From Bacillota bacterium (GTDB lineage Bacteria; Bacillota; UBA4882; UBA8346): a stretch of DNA of 38,502 nt. A program made the position numbers and the translations under genes. Below the pieces are notes generated by a model. That model had not been told where the DNA came from and did no database searches. It saw nothing but the letters and a program-made list of their open reading frames with translations. Location of the stretch: the NCBI GenBank assembly GCA_023429995.1, contig JAEZCE010000004.1, positions 1 through 38,502 on the forward strand. The letters are read 5' to 3'. Positions 7,292 through 15,908 of the stretch are shown here, piece after piece. The stretch's first letter is position 1. Each line of letters starts with the position of its first letter.

Positions 7292-8359
7292 ATGATCAAA
7301 AATATTGGGAAAGTAGGATTGCTCCTGGCTGCAATGATGTTGATAATTTTGTGTGGGGTAAGTGGAGCAACTGTATTTAAAGTAGGAATGATAACGAGTT
7401 CCGGGTCTATTAATGACAAGTCTTTTAATCAGGGTACATGGGAAGGAATTCGGCAGGCGGGCAAACAATTGCATGTGGAAACCAAATATTTAAAGCCCGG
7501 AGGAACCACGGAAGCGGATTACACGAAGGAAATCGGCAATCTATGTGATGCCGGATTCCGATTGATTATTTGCCCTGGAATGCCATTTGAAACCGCTGTT
7601 TTTAAGGCTCAAGCAAAATATGGCAATGTCAAATTTGTCTTGATTGATGGTACGCCCCATGCCGGGGATTTTAAACCGGTTGTTGGAAAAAATACTGTTT
7701 CGATTCTGTTTGCAGAGCACGAATCCGGATTCTTGGCGGGTGTTGCTACCGCATTACAACTTAAGGAAGGAAGGGCCGGTTTTATCGGAGGCATGGCTAT
7801 TCCCGCGGTGCAGAGGTTTAATTGGGGTTTTCAGCAAGGACTTCGGTATGCAAATAAAAAATTCGGCACCCAAGTTTTGATCAAGCCGGTAAATGTTGTT
7901 TATCAAGGTTCCTTTGATAATGTTGCCGCAGGTCAACAATTGGCGGCTCAAATGTATGACCAAGGTATCGGGGTGATCTTTTGCGCTGCCGGAGATGTTG
8001 GTATCGGCTGCATGAATGAGGCCAAGTCACGGGTCAAAGAAGGAAGAAAAGTATGGGTTGTCGGTGTTGACCGCGATCAATATTGGGATGGCCTATATGG
8101 AGACAACCAATCGGTGGTATTGACGTCCGCCGTGAAACGGGTTGATCAGGCTGCATTTGCTATGGTTAAAGCTTTGAAGGAGGGAAAATATCCGGGAGGC
8201 GAGATATTGACCTTTAGCGCCAAATCAAATGGTGTCGGTATTCCCGAGCAAAACCCAAACCTCAGAAAAGAGGTCCAGGACAAGGTGACCAAGGTTTTAG
8301 AACAATTAAGAACCGGTGAAATTGTAGTTTCCGATCGACAAGGGGACTTGATTCAATAG
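7292..8359 (+). CDS. BMP-family (PnrA-type) nucleoside-binding protein, copy 1
   Basis: 355 residues with a signal peptide of about 25 residues. The only Cys there (LIILCGVSGA) lacks Gly/Ala/Ser at -1, so it is not a good lipobox. The mature protein is a complete Bmp domain: GSINDKSFNQGTWEG, TEADYTKEIGNL, KPVVGKNTVSILFAEHESGFLAG, GFQQGLRYAN, VGVDRDQ and LTSAVKRVDQA. Family members are periplasmic or surface receptors for purine nucleosides feeding ABC importers. The start is preceded by AAGGGGGATAAGAA. It is one of three paralogues here, sharing the C-terminal end VVSDRQGDLIQ with slight changes. The nucleoside hydrolase at 12343 supports a nucleoside ligand. No ABC ATPase or permease for it is in the window. 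Confidence 0.9.
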   Translation: MIKNIGKVGLLLAAMMLIILCGVSGATVFKVGMITSSGSINDKSFNQGTWEGIRQAGKQLHVETKYLKPGGTTEADYTKEIGNLCDAGFRLIICPGMPFETAVFKAQAKYGNVKFVLIDGTPHAGDFKPVVGKNTVSILFAEHESGFLAGVATALQLKEGRAGFIGGMAIPAVQRFNWGFQQGLRYANKKFGTQVLIKPVNVVYQGSFDNVAAGQQLAAQMYDQGIGVIFCAAGDVGIGCMNEAKSRVKEGRKVWVVGVDRDQYWDGLYGDNQSVVLTSAVKRVDQAAFAMVKALKEGKYPGGEILTFSAKSNGVGIPEQNPNLRKEVQDKVTKVLEQLRTGEIVVSDRQGDLIQ

Positions 8360-8445
8360 GGATCCGCCTAAAAAAATTGAAGTGACGGATCTTCCAATGT
8401 TTAAGTCATCATAATGAAGTCCCAAAAATTACTTTGGAGATACGG

Positions 8446-9138
8446 ATGGAACTAAATCTGTTGCAAAAGATTATCGATGCCAATCCTGAACTTTACCCAC
8501 TCTTCAGAGGATGCCCCTATGAGATTTTGGGCCATTGGCAAATTAATGACTATCGGGCTGGTAAGGTTATTTGCCGTCAAGGTGAAATCATTGAACGAAT
8601 GTATATCATCATCAATGGATATGCCGATATTTATTATTTAGCCGAAAATGGCAAGAGGTATTCTTTAATTACTTTAAAAAATGGTGATGTAATTGGAGAA
8701 ATTGAAATTCTTGAAAAACGGGCATATAGCGCAAATATGGAAGCGTTTTCGGATTTAAAAACTTTAGAGATCACTCGGGATTATTTTCTTCAATGGATGG
8801 AAATGGATCGAAATATAAACTTGAACATCACCCGAATTCTTTCAAGTAGGTTTTACCACCTTGTATTGAAGGCGGGAAACGATACACTTTACACCCTTAA
8901 ATATCGATTATGCGCTTATTTAATATCACGCGGCAAACAAATTTCAAAAGAGACTAAAAATGTAGAGATCCAGCTAAAAAAGGAAAAGTTGAGTGAAGAA
9001 TTTGCGGTGACGTCTCGAAGTATCAACCGTATTTTACATGGATTGCAAAATAAAAACATTCTTGAATTAAGGGCGGATTCCATTTTAATAAAAGATTTTG
9101 AAAGATTAGCGAAAGAGGAAGAATACTATGATATATAA
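8446..9138 (+). CDS. Crp/Fnr-family transcription regulator (copy 2)
   Basis: Start set at ATG 8446, six bases after GGAG. This aligns with copy 1 (MELNLLQKII versus MELNLLKKII); an upstream TTG at 8434 overlaps the ribosome site. 230 residues with the same plan: cNMP-type beta-roll, linker helix and C-terminal helix-turn-helix (KLSEEFAVTSRSINRIL). The recognition-helix segment is nearly identical to those of copies 1 and 3, so all three may bind the same DNA site. The canonical cAMP-binding Arg is again absent (GEIEILEKRAYSANME). The gene follows BMP copy 1 by 86 bp and precedes BMP copy 2 by 85 bp. Cytoplasmic DNA-binding protein; its effector is unknown. Confidence 0.87.
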   Translation: MELNLLQKIIDANPELYPLFRGCPYEILGHWQINDYRAGKVICRQGEIIERMYIIINGYADIYYLAENGKRYSLITLKNGDVIGEIEILEKRAYSANMEAFSDLKTLEITRDYFLQWMEMDRNINLNITRILSSRFYHLVLKAGNDTLYTLKYRLCAYLISRGKQISKETKNVEIQLKKEKLSEEFAVTSRSINRILHGLQNKNILELRADSILIKDFERLAKEEEYYDI

Positions 9139-9223
9139 GCCCCCTAATTCCAATTCTATGAATAGCTTTTTATGAAATCATTCGATAAATTTGAATCTAA
9201 AAATGAAAAAGGTGGGTGAAAAG

Positions 9224-10294
9224 ATGTTTAAACGTGGTCTAAGTAGTGGAGTAATATTTTGTATTTTGTTGATGGCAATGGTAGTTGGTAGTGTGAATGG
9301 GGCTGCGGCTTTCAAAGTAGGAATGGTTACCGACTCCGGTACCATCGACGACAAATCTTTTAACCAAGGAACCTGGGAAGGAATTAAGCGGGCCGGAAAA
9401 GAATTCAAAATAGAAACAAGATTTTTACAACCCCAAGGGACTACGGAAGCTGATTATGTAAAAGAAATTGGTAATCTTTATGATGGAGGTTACAGACTGA
9501 TTTTCTGTCCGGGATTTAAGTTCGAAACAGCTGTTTTCCAAGCGCAACAAAAATATCCGGACGCAAAATTCGTTCTTATTGACGGTCAACCTCATGCGGG
9601 AGATTTTAAGCCGGTCATGGGAAAGAACACGGTATCAATTTTCTTTGCGGAGCAAGAGTCCAGTTTTTTGGCAGGAGTGGCTACAGCCTTAAAAATTAAA
9701 GACGGAAAAGCCGGTATCCTCTGTGGTATGCAAATTCCTCCGGTTCAAAGATTTAATTGGGGTTTTCAACAAGGTATCAGGTATGCGAATCAGTATTTTA
9801 AAACAAATCTTGAGATTAAACCTGAGGATGTTATATACCAAGGTTCATTCAATAATGTTGCCGCAGGTCAACAATTAGCGGCTGTGATGTTCGATCATGG
9901 CGTTAAAGTCATCTTTAATGCTGCCGCAGCTACCGGTATCGGGGCCATCAACGAAGCCAAAAAACGCGCTGAAGCCGGGGGAAAAGCCTGGATAATCGGT
10001 GTTGACCGCGACCAGTATTGGGATGGCATTTATAAAGGCAACCAATCGGTGATATTGACGTCCGCCGTGAAACGGGTTGATCAAGCTGCATTTGCTATGG
10101 TCAAGGCATTGAAGGAGGGCAAATTTCCGGGTGGGGAGGTAATAACCTTTAGTGCCCAATCGAATGGTGTCGGTATTCCTGAGAAAAATCCGAATTTGAA
10201 CAAGGAGATCCAAGGCAAGGTGGCCAAGGTTGTAGAGAAGTTGAAATCGGATGAAATTGTAGTCTCCGATCAACAAGGGGACTTGATTCAATAA
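9224..10294 (+). CDS. BMP-family (PnrA-type) nucleoside-binding protein, copy 2
   Basis: The ATG at 9224 follows AAGGTGGGTG; the open frame extends to a TTG at 9191 but the signal peptide starts at MFKRGLSSG. 356 residues. The signal peptide has a Cys (VIFCILL) deep in the hydrophobic core, not in a lipobox, and cleavage is likely near VNGAAA. It carries the full family motifs: GTIDDKSFNQGTWEG, TEADYVKEIGNL, FAEQESSFLAGVATAL, GVDRDQYWDG and LTSAVKRVDQAAFA. It is closest to copy 1; the stretch from GVDRDQYWDG through the C-terminus is almost the same. It is preceded by its own Crp-family gene. The gene is probably a tandem duplicate kept for a shifted ligand range. Confidence 0.9.
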   Translation: MFKRGLSSGVIFCILLMAMVVGSVNGAAAFKVGMVTDSGTIDDKSFNQGTWEGIKRAGKEFKIETRFLQPQGTTEADYVKEIGNLYDGGYRLIFCPGFKFETAVFQAQQKYPDAKFVLIDGQPHAGDFKPVMGKNTVSIFFAEQESSFLAGVATALKIKDGKAGILCGMQIPPVQRFNWGFQQGIRYANQYFKTNLEIKPEDVIYQGSFNNVAAGQQLAAVMFDHGVKVIFNAAAATGIGAINEAKKRAEAGGKAWIIGVDRDQYWDGIYKGNQSVILTSAVKRVDQAAFAMVKALKEGKFPGGEVITFSAQSNGVGIPEKNPNLNKEIQGKVAKVVEKLKSDEIVVSDQQGDLIQ

Positions 10295-10360
10295 ATCAAA
10301 GTATTGATTAGGACAAATTTCATGGATTTATTTTGAATGAAGATTACGAAGGTTGTTATG

Positions 10361-11038
10361 ATGGAAGTAACTTTTTTTGAAGAAAACCGGGAATTATCTG
10401 AACTCTTTAAAAATTGTCCTGCAGAAATCCTGAAACACTGGGAATTGAAAGAATACCCAGCCGGTACAATTGTTTATCATCAAGCTGAAAAATATGATAC
10501 GTTAAGCATTATTATTGAAGGTTGCGCCAGTATTTATGTCATCGCAGAAAACGGAAGGAAGTATTCTCCAAGGGAATTAGAAAAGGGCGATTTTATTGGA
10601 GAGATGGAGATTTTTGAAGAAAAACCCTTATTGAATTCAGTGGAAGCCATTACAAATCTCAAGCTATTACAGATCAAACGGAAATATTTCATGCAATGGC
10701 TGGAATTGGATAGAAATATCAGTTTGTATATTATAAAGTACTCCAATAATCGGTCTTGTTATTGTGCGCAGAAAACTATGGAAAACTCTCTTTATTCGTT
10801 AAAGATGAGAGTTTGTAATTATTTATTATCTTGTACGGGTCAAATTGATCATAGCGAGAACCGTATTAAAATCAATAAAGAACAACTTTGTGAAAGATTT
10901 GCGGTGACGAAAAGAAGTGTTAACCGTATTTTACAGTATCTCAGAAAGGAAAACATTATCGCCATCGATACCGATTTTATTATCATTAACGACCCTAAAA
11001 AATTAGCTCTTGAAGTGGAAAAAAGCCGTTCCCTGTGA
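10361..11038 (+). CDS. Crp/Fnr-family transcription regulator (copy 3)
   Basis: Three in-frame ATGs (10337, 10358, 10361) are possible. I prefer 10361: GAAGG ends 8 bases upstream and the protein then begins where its paralogues do (MEVTFFEEN). About 225 residues: beta-roll with GEMEIFEEKPLLNSVEA, again without the cAMP-binding Arg, and a C-terminal helix-turn-helix (QLCERFAVTKRSVNRIL) nearly the same as copy 1. It lies 66 bp after BMP copy 2 and 91 bp before BMP copy 3. It is more diverged in the N-terminal 20 residues than copies 1 and 2 are from each other. Confidence 0.86.
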   Translation: MEVTFFEENRELSELFKNCPAEILKHWELKEYPAGTIVYHQAEKYDTLSIIIEGCASIYVIAENGRKYSPRELEKGDFIGEMEIFEEKPLLNSVEAITNLKLLQIKRKYFMQWLELDRNISLYIIKYSNNRSCYCAQKTMENSLYSLKMRVCNYLLSCTGQIDHSENRIKINKEQLCERFAVTKRSVNRILQYLRKENIIAIDTDFIIINDPKKLALEVEKSRSL

Positions 11039-11129
11039 TTGTATCTAAATTTAAACGATTTCCGGTATCCATAACTTAAGGGAGGTACGGAAGACTCGAA
11101 TTTCATTCTAGATAGAAAGGAGTTTGATT

Positions 11130-12191
11130 ATGTTTAAAAAGGTGTTTTTCGTTGGAATTGCTTTGATAATGATAGGCTATGGCGCTATCTGCCGGAGTGA
11201 AGGCATTCCTTTAAAGATAGGCATGGTGAGTGAAGGATCAATCGATGATAAATCCTTTAATCAGGGAACCTGGGAAGGTATTCAGCGGGCTGCCGAAAAG
11301 TTCGATTTGGAAATCAAATATTTGAAAACGAACGGTAATACCGAAGCGGACTATTTAAAGGAAATCGGTAATCTTCATGATGCGGGGTACAATATGATTT
11401 TTTGTCCGGGATTTAAGATGCAAACGGCTGTTTTTCAAGCACAACAAAAATATCCCGAAATCAAATTCGTTCAAATCGACGGAAAACCACACGCCGGAGA
11501 TTTTAAACCGGTTATCAGAAAAAACACGGTGGCGGTAATTTTCGCCGAGCATGAAGCTGGTTTTTTGGCAGGAATTGCCACCGCACTCCAAATTAAAGAA
11601 GGAGAAGTCGGATTTATAGGCGGGATGGCAGTTCCGGAAGTGCAGAAGTATAATTGGGGTTTTCAACAAGGTATCCTGTATGCCAATCAAAACCTGGGAA
11701 CCAGGATCAACATAAAACCGGATAATGTCATTTATATCGGTACATACAGTGATGTCGCCGCTGGGCAATTACTTGCTGCGCAGATGTTCGATAAAGGGGT
11801 GAAAGTAATTTTTTGCGCCGCGGGCGCTGTTGGTATGGGAGCGATAAATGAAGCCAAAACCCGTGCAAACAAAGGGAAGAGAGTCTGGATAGTTGGCGTT
11901 GATCGCGATCAATTTGATGATGGTGTCTATAAAAGTGCGCATTCTGTTATACTTACTTCCGCGATCAAACGGTTAGACCAAGTTTCATTTAGGATAATTA
12001 AGTCAGAAAAAGAAGGAACTTTTTCGGGTGGGGAGGCCTTGACTTTTGACGTCAAGTCGGAGGGTGTCGGTATTCCTGTGAAAAATCCCAGTTTAGGGAA
12101 AGAAGTCCGAGACAAAGTGACCCAAATATTAGGAAAAATAAAATCAGGAGAAATTGTGGTTTCCAGTCAACAAGGAGTGTTGATTCAATAA
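11130..12191 (+). CDS. BMP-family (PnrA-type) nucleoside-binding protein, copy 3
   Basis: The ATG at 11130 has AGGAG seven bases upstream. 353 residues with a signal peptide; its Cys (YGAICRSEG) does not fit a lipobox because Ile is at -1. Family motifs are retained: GSIDDKSFNQGTWEG, TEADYLKEIGNL, FAEHEAGFLAGIATAL and GVDRDQFDDG, though LTSAIKRLDQVSF and the loop EKEGTFSGGE differ from copies 1 and 2. It is therefore the most diverged of the three. It ends VVSSQQGVLIQ and is followed by a strong terminator, closing the cassette series. The likely role is extracytoplasmic capture of nucleosides or a related ligand. Confidence 0.9.
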   Translation: MFKKVFFVGIALIMIGYGAICRSEGIPLKIGMVSEGSIDDKSFNQGTWEGIQRAAEKFDLEIKYLKTNGNTEADYLKEIGNLHDAGYNMIFCPGFKMQTAVFQAQQKYPEIKFVQIDGKPHAGDFKPVIRKNTVAVIFAEHEAGFLAGIATALQIKEGEVGFIGGMAVPEVQKYNWGFQQGILYANQNLGTRINIKPDNVIYIGTYSDVAAGQLLAAQMFDKGVKVIFCAAGAVGMGAINEAKTRANKGKRVWIVGVDRDQFDDGVYKSAHSVILTSAIKRLDQVSFRIIKSEKEGTFSGGEALTFDVKSEGVGIPVKNPSLGKEVRDKVTQILGKIKSGEIVVSSQQGVLIQ

Positions 12192-12210
12192 ATACCTTTT
12201 TTCTATGAAT

Positions 12211-12253
12211 AAAGAAGAAGAGGATCAGCCGGAGCTGTTCTCTTCTTCTTTTA
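12211..12253 (+). terminator. Rho-independent terminator after the Crp-BMP cluster
   Basis: AAGAAGAAGAG at about 12212-12222 pairs with CTCTTCTTCTT at about 12240-12250, enclosing a small CAGC/GCTG hairpin, and a T-rich tail follows. It separates the third BMP gene from the nucleoside hydrolase gene. Confidence 0.85.
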
Positions 12254-12342
12254 TTATCAGGAAGAAATCCATGAGATTACTATTTTTCCATTAATAGGAA
12301 TTTGCTATCATTTATATGCTATGATGGATAAGGGGGAGAATA

Positions 12343-13296
12343 ATGAACCGAACTACAAATAAGTTATCGATTATCCTTGATTGCGATCCCGGCTGCGATG
12401 ATGCGGTGGCCATCATGCTGGCAGCCAAACACCCTGTATTTGACTTAAGGGCCATAACGGTCACGGCGGGGAATCATATTCTCGAGAAAACCACCCAAAA
12501 CGCCCTTAATGTTTGTTCCCATTTAGGAATCGTCAATGTGCCCATTGCAGCCGGTATGTCCGGCCCCATCATCCGGAAACAGGTGATTGCGGAATATGTC
12601 CACGGAGAAAGTGGACTTGGCAATGTGAATTTGGACGCTCCCTTCATCCGGATTGATCCCAGGAACGCAGTGACTCTGATTATAGAAATATTGTCCAAGT
12701 CGGATGGGGATATCATTTTTGTAGCCACGGGACCATTGTCCAACTTGGCGATGGCCATAAGACTGGCGCCTCAAATTATCCCCAAAATGAAGCAAATTGT
12801 TTTAATCGGTGGTTCTTATGAATTGGGTAATATTACACCGGCTGCTGAATTTAATATTTATGCCGATCCTGAGGCGGCTCATGTCGTTTTTACTTGTGGC
12901 AGACCGATTGTGATGATCGGGCTGAGCATCACCCAAAAGGTGTTACTCCAAAAAGAAGTGGCAATTAGAATCGCTTCCATCGACAATAAGGCAGCCACGC
13001 TTTTCACCGAAATCATGGATTTCTATACGAAGACCAATCAAGAAATATTTGGTCATGATGTTTCGCCGTTATATGATCCTGCTGCAATCGCCTATCTTAT
13101 TGACCCGGGGATTTTTAAGACAAAGCCTATGTATGTGGAGATTGAACTAAAAAGTGAGCAATCCTATGGCAGAACGAACTGTGATTTCCATGGAACGCTG
13201 GGCAAACCTGCCAATGCAGAAGTGGCAACGGATCTCGATTCTAAGCGATTTTGGGAGATCATTGAAGAAACAATAAAACTTTATAGCCGGACATAA
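12343..13296 (+). CDS. Nucleoside hydrolase (IunH/RihB family)
   Basis: 317 residues, the usual family length. The calcium-binding N-terminal signature DCDPGCDD is at residues 13-20. Further family marks are ITVTAGNH, HGESGLGNV, FVATGPLSNLA, VLIGGSY, AEFNIYADPEAA, and the C-terminal HDVSPLYDPAA with the metal and catalytic His/Asp. These enzymes cleave the N-glycosidic bond of ribonucleosides to give ribose and free base. There is no signal peptide, so it is cytoplasmic. GGGGGAG precedes the start. It follows three BMP nucleoside-binding proteins, which fits capture, uptake and breakdown of nucleosides. It has its own leader after the terminator at 12211-12253, so it may be transcribed separately. 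Confidence 0.93.
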   Translation: MNRTTNKLSIILDCDPGCDDAVAIMLAAKHPVFDLRAITVTAGNHILEKTTQNALNVCSHLGIVNVPIAAGMSGPIIRKQVIAEYVHGESGLGNVNLDAPFIRIDPRNAVTLIIEILSKSDGDIIFVATGPLSNLAMAIRLAPQIIPKMKQIVLIGGSYELGNITPAAEFNIYADPEAAHVVFTCGRPIVMIGLSITQKVLLQKEVAIRIASIDNKAATLFTEIMDFYTKTNQEIFGHDVSPLYDPAAIAYLIDPGIFKTKPMYVEIELKSEQSYGRTNCDFHGTLGKPANAEVATDLDSKRFWEIIEETIKLYSRT

Positions 13297-13431
13297 TGGG
13301 TTACCAGGAAATGTTCCAAAGCGAACCGGAAAATATAGATTGGCGGGTTTTTAAGAATATCATTGTAACCGCTTTAGTTCATCGTTATTGAAAAAGGCAG
13401 CTGATTCCGATAAAAAGTTATAAAATTAAAT

Positions 13432-13547
13432 GGGCGGTTGCAAAAGATATTTAATTGATGGAGATATACAATATATTGGCAAGCGGTCATGATTTGGATC
13501 GATATATTGTATATCTCATCATTTCTTAATTATTTTGCAACAGCCCC
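13432..13547. repeat. Long imperfect palindromic element (copy A)
   Basis: GAGATATACAATATAT 13461-13476 and its exact complement 13502-13517 form the inner 16-bp arms around a 25-base centre. The complementarity continues imperfectly outward: GGGCGGTTGCAAAAG from 13432 against TTTTGCAACAGCCCC ending 13547. The total arm is about 45 bp. The inner arm GATATACAATATA recurs at 17293-17342. It may be a MITE-like or REP-like element, and may also end transcription between 13296 and the convergent RCC1 gene. The rest of 13297-13611 holds nothing else I recognise. Confidence 0.75.
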
Positions 13548-13611
13548 TTTAAACGGTCTGCTCTTGTATCGCTTTTATTCCCCATTCTCCTTACTCTTTA
13601 AATTTTTGCCA

Positions 13612-14730
13612 TTAGGGGTTTTGCAGAATTGGTTTCACCGGGATGTTTCTATCGGTTGCAGTTCCGTCTCCAAGCTGGCTAAAGAAATTCCAACCCCAAG
13701 CCCATACAATACCGTCGCTCTTTAATGCCATGCAGTGGTTTTCTTCGGCGTCGATCATTTTAATATCCGTTAAATCTATTACATGCACTGGTTTATAACT
13801 GGAATCCCAAGTGCCATTTCCAAGCTGGCCAAAGGTGTTCCATCCCCAAGTCCAAACTGTGTGGTCATTTGTCAGGGCTATACTGTGGCCCTGACCGCCG
13901 GCAATCGCAATGGCTCTGGTTAAGCCTACTACCTGCACTGGTATGGAGCTGTTATTTGTTGTACCGTTTCCCAATTGACCATAAGAATTCCATCCCCAAG
14001 CCCATACTGTTCCATCGCTTTTAAGGGCTATACTATGTTCTTGCCCGGCGGCAATAGCAATAACATGATCCATGTTAATTACCTTTACCGGTATCGTCCT
14101 GTTATTTGTTGTACCATCTCCCAACTGGCCGTATTGATTGTCTCCCCAAGTCCATACCGTTCCATCGCTTTTAAGCGCTATGGAATGGGCGGTTCCTCCG
14201 TCTATTGCGATGACGCCGGTTAATCCAACTGTTTGCACGGGTATATTGCTGTTGGTTTTCGTCCCGTTTCCCAGTTGGCCTGCAAAATTTTGTCCCCAAG
14301 CCCATACTGTGCCGTCAGACTTTATAGCCAAGCTATAGCGTAGTCCTCCTGCAATCGCAATAGCGCCAGTTAAACCTATTACTTTTACTGGAGTTGATCG
14401 ATTTTCCCAAGTCCCATCGCCAAGTTGCCCATAATAATTGTAGCCACATGTCCATACAGTACCATCATACCCTAAGGCCATCGTATGGTATTCGCCGGCG
14501 GCAATTTTTTGGACGTCATTTAATTTCGTTATATTGAGCTCATGCTCGCGGCCATCTCCCCATCCTAAAATGGTTCCATCGTCTTTTAATATCAAGCTAT
14601 CATAATATCCGCAAAGAACCACTTTGGTTTTTGATGTAGATGCAGCATAAATTTTTCCTTGTAATCGAGGACTTAAGAAGCTGCCCCCGATTAAGCATAA
14701 AAGAGCTAGAACAGCAAATGATCTCTTCAT
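13612..14730 (-). CDS. Secreted RCC1-repeat seven-bladed beta-propeller protein
   Basis: The start is ATG 14730, preceded by GGAGG and an A-rich spacer; the open frame runs on to 14829 without a better site. 372 residues. Residues 1-30 are a signal peptide (cleavage near IYAAS). Seven repeats of about 50 residues follow, of the form GG-HSIALKSDGTVWAWGWN-YGQLGNGT----IPV-V. The first is degenerate (CGYYDSLILKDDGTILGWGDG). Seven RCC1 repeats make one closed propeller. Bacterial secreted RCC1 proteins are usually surface or extracellular binding scaffolds; no catalytic residues are apparent. It stands alone with its own promoter. Confidence 0.9.
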   Translation of the reverse strand: MKRSFAVLALLCLIGGSFLSPRLQGKIYAASTSKTKVVLCGYYDSLILKDDGTILGWGDGREHELNITKLNDVQKIAAGEYHTMALGYDGTVWTCGYNYYGQLGDGTWENRSTPVKVIGLTGAIAIAGGLRYSLAIKSDGTVWAWGQNFAGQLGNGTKTNSNIPVQTVGLTGVIAIDGGTAHSIALKSDGTVWTWGDNQYGQLGDGTTNNRTIPVKVINMDHVIAIAAGQEHSIALKSDGTVWAWGWNSYGQLGNGTTNNSSIPVQVVGLTRAIAIAGGQGHSIALTNDHTVWTWGWNTFGQLGNGTWDSSYKPVHVIDLTDIKMIDAEENHCMALKSDGIVWAWGWNFFSQLGDGTATDRNIPVKPILQNP

Positions 14731-14820
14731 AATTTTTTTCCTCCTATCGGTTTTTATTATAACGAACATTTGGGATACATGTGACTTTAGTGCTCCTCCT
14801 TTCCAAATCTTTCTAATTAC

Positions 14821-14849
14821 AGTATACAATTAGTTGACAATAATGTAAA
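14821..14849 (-). promoter_or_regulatory. Sigma-A promoter for the RCC1 gene
   Basis: On the minus strand, TTTACA (14849-14844), a 17-bp spacer and TATACT (14826-14821) match the vegetative consensus at 5/6 in each box. The start codon at 14730 is about 90 bp downstream. The leader includes a second AGGAGG at roughly 14795 followed by a very short frame. Confidence 0.65.
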
Positions 14850-15047
14850 TAATTTACATTCGATCGATGGATAGAACATTTCTATAATCTGGAAAGCTAA
14901 GGCTATATATTTTTCTTACCCCAAACATCTTGATTGGCATTTATGCTGTATCTTATTCACTCAGTCCCTGTCGACCACCAGGATTGCAGACTTGGAAATT
15001 GCCTGATGACTTTCGGATCATTTTGATTTATAAGGAAAAAGGTTAAA

Positions 15048-15908
15048 TCACCCTTTAACCGCTCCGGCAGCGATGCCCTTCACAATATATTTCTGCATGG
15101 CTAAATAAAAAATTACAACTGGCGCTGCGGATAAAACCAATGAGGCCATGGCCAGGGAATATTGCCGCTTAAAAAGACTGAAAAATCCATACTGGGCCAG
15201 TTGTAAAGTGGACTGTTTCGGCAAAATAATGAGGGGTAATAAAAAATCATTCCAAATCCAGAGTACATCGAGAATGGCAATGGTGGCGGAGACCGGTTTC
15301 AGGAGTGGAAAGACCAACTGAAAGAAAATCCGTGGAATTGAAGCTCCGTCAATAGCAGCGGATTCTTCAATTTCCACCGGCACGCCTTTCATAAAACCAT
15401 GGTACATGAAGATGGCCAGCGGACAACCAAGACCGATATAAATCGGTATAATACCCCAAATGCTTTGCAAATCATAGTCTTTGGCGGTTTGAACCAAAGG
15501 AACCATGAAAGTCTGAAATGGAACCACCATTGAGAAAGTGAAGGCCAGAAAAAACAGCCAGCTAAACCTGGACCTGAAACGGACCATGACATAAGCCGCC
15601 ATGGAGCTGACGAGCAGTATCCCTATGGTGCTAAAAACAGTAATCATGAAGGTGTTCGTTAATACCACCGGAAAATTAGTTGCTTTCCAAGCCTCGATAT
15701 AGTTGGTGAAATGGATTGTTTTCGGGAAAGTAACCGGATTGAGAATAATTTCCGCATCGGACTTGAATGAATTCAATAAAGTCAATAAAGCCGGGAATAG
15801 AAATAAAATCCCCATGATGACCATGAAAACCTCAAATATCATCACTCCGTACCTTCGGGATGAAATCCGGATTTTCGCTTCGGGTTGGATTGCTCGGATG
15901 TGTTTCAT
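15048..15908 (-). CDS. Carbohydrate ABC transporter permease (MalG-type)
   Basis: 286 residues, normal for the MalG/UgpE branch of binding-protein-dependent permeases. Six hydrophobic segments are apparent, beginning YGVMIFEVFMVIMGILFLFP. The cytoplasmic EAA loop is EIEESAAIDGASIPRIFFQ, the site that docks with the ATPase. The first helix is followed by LTLLNSFKSDAEII, typical of the family. The start codon overlaps the stop of the upstream permease by 4 bp (ATGA), implying translational coupling. It forms the importer with the genes at 15905 and 17421. No ATPase gene is adjacent, so a shared MsmX/UgpC-type ATPase encoded elsewhere is inferred. Confidence 0.93.
   Translation of the reverse strand: MKHIRAIQPEAKIRISSRRYGVMIFEVFMVIMGILFLFPALLTLLNSFKSDAEIILNPVTFPKTIHFTNYIEAWKATNFPVVLTNTFMITVFSTIGILLVSSMAAYVMVRFRSRFSWLFFLAFTFSMVVPFQTFMVPLVQTAKDYDLQSIWGIIPIYIGLGCPLAIFMYHGFMKGVPVEIEESAAIDGASIPRIFFQLVFPLLKPVSATIAILDVLWIWNDFLLPLIILPKQSTLQLAQYGFFSLFKRQYSLAMASLVLSAAPVVIFYLAMQKYIVKGIAAGAVKG

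Noticed and set aside
8360..8400. Terminator after the first BMP gene (GATCCG with CGGATC)
   Set aside because: The six-base arms are separated by about 20 bases and no T run follows; too weak to call.
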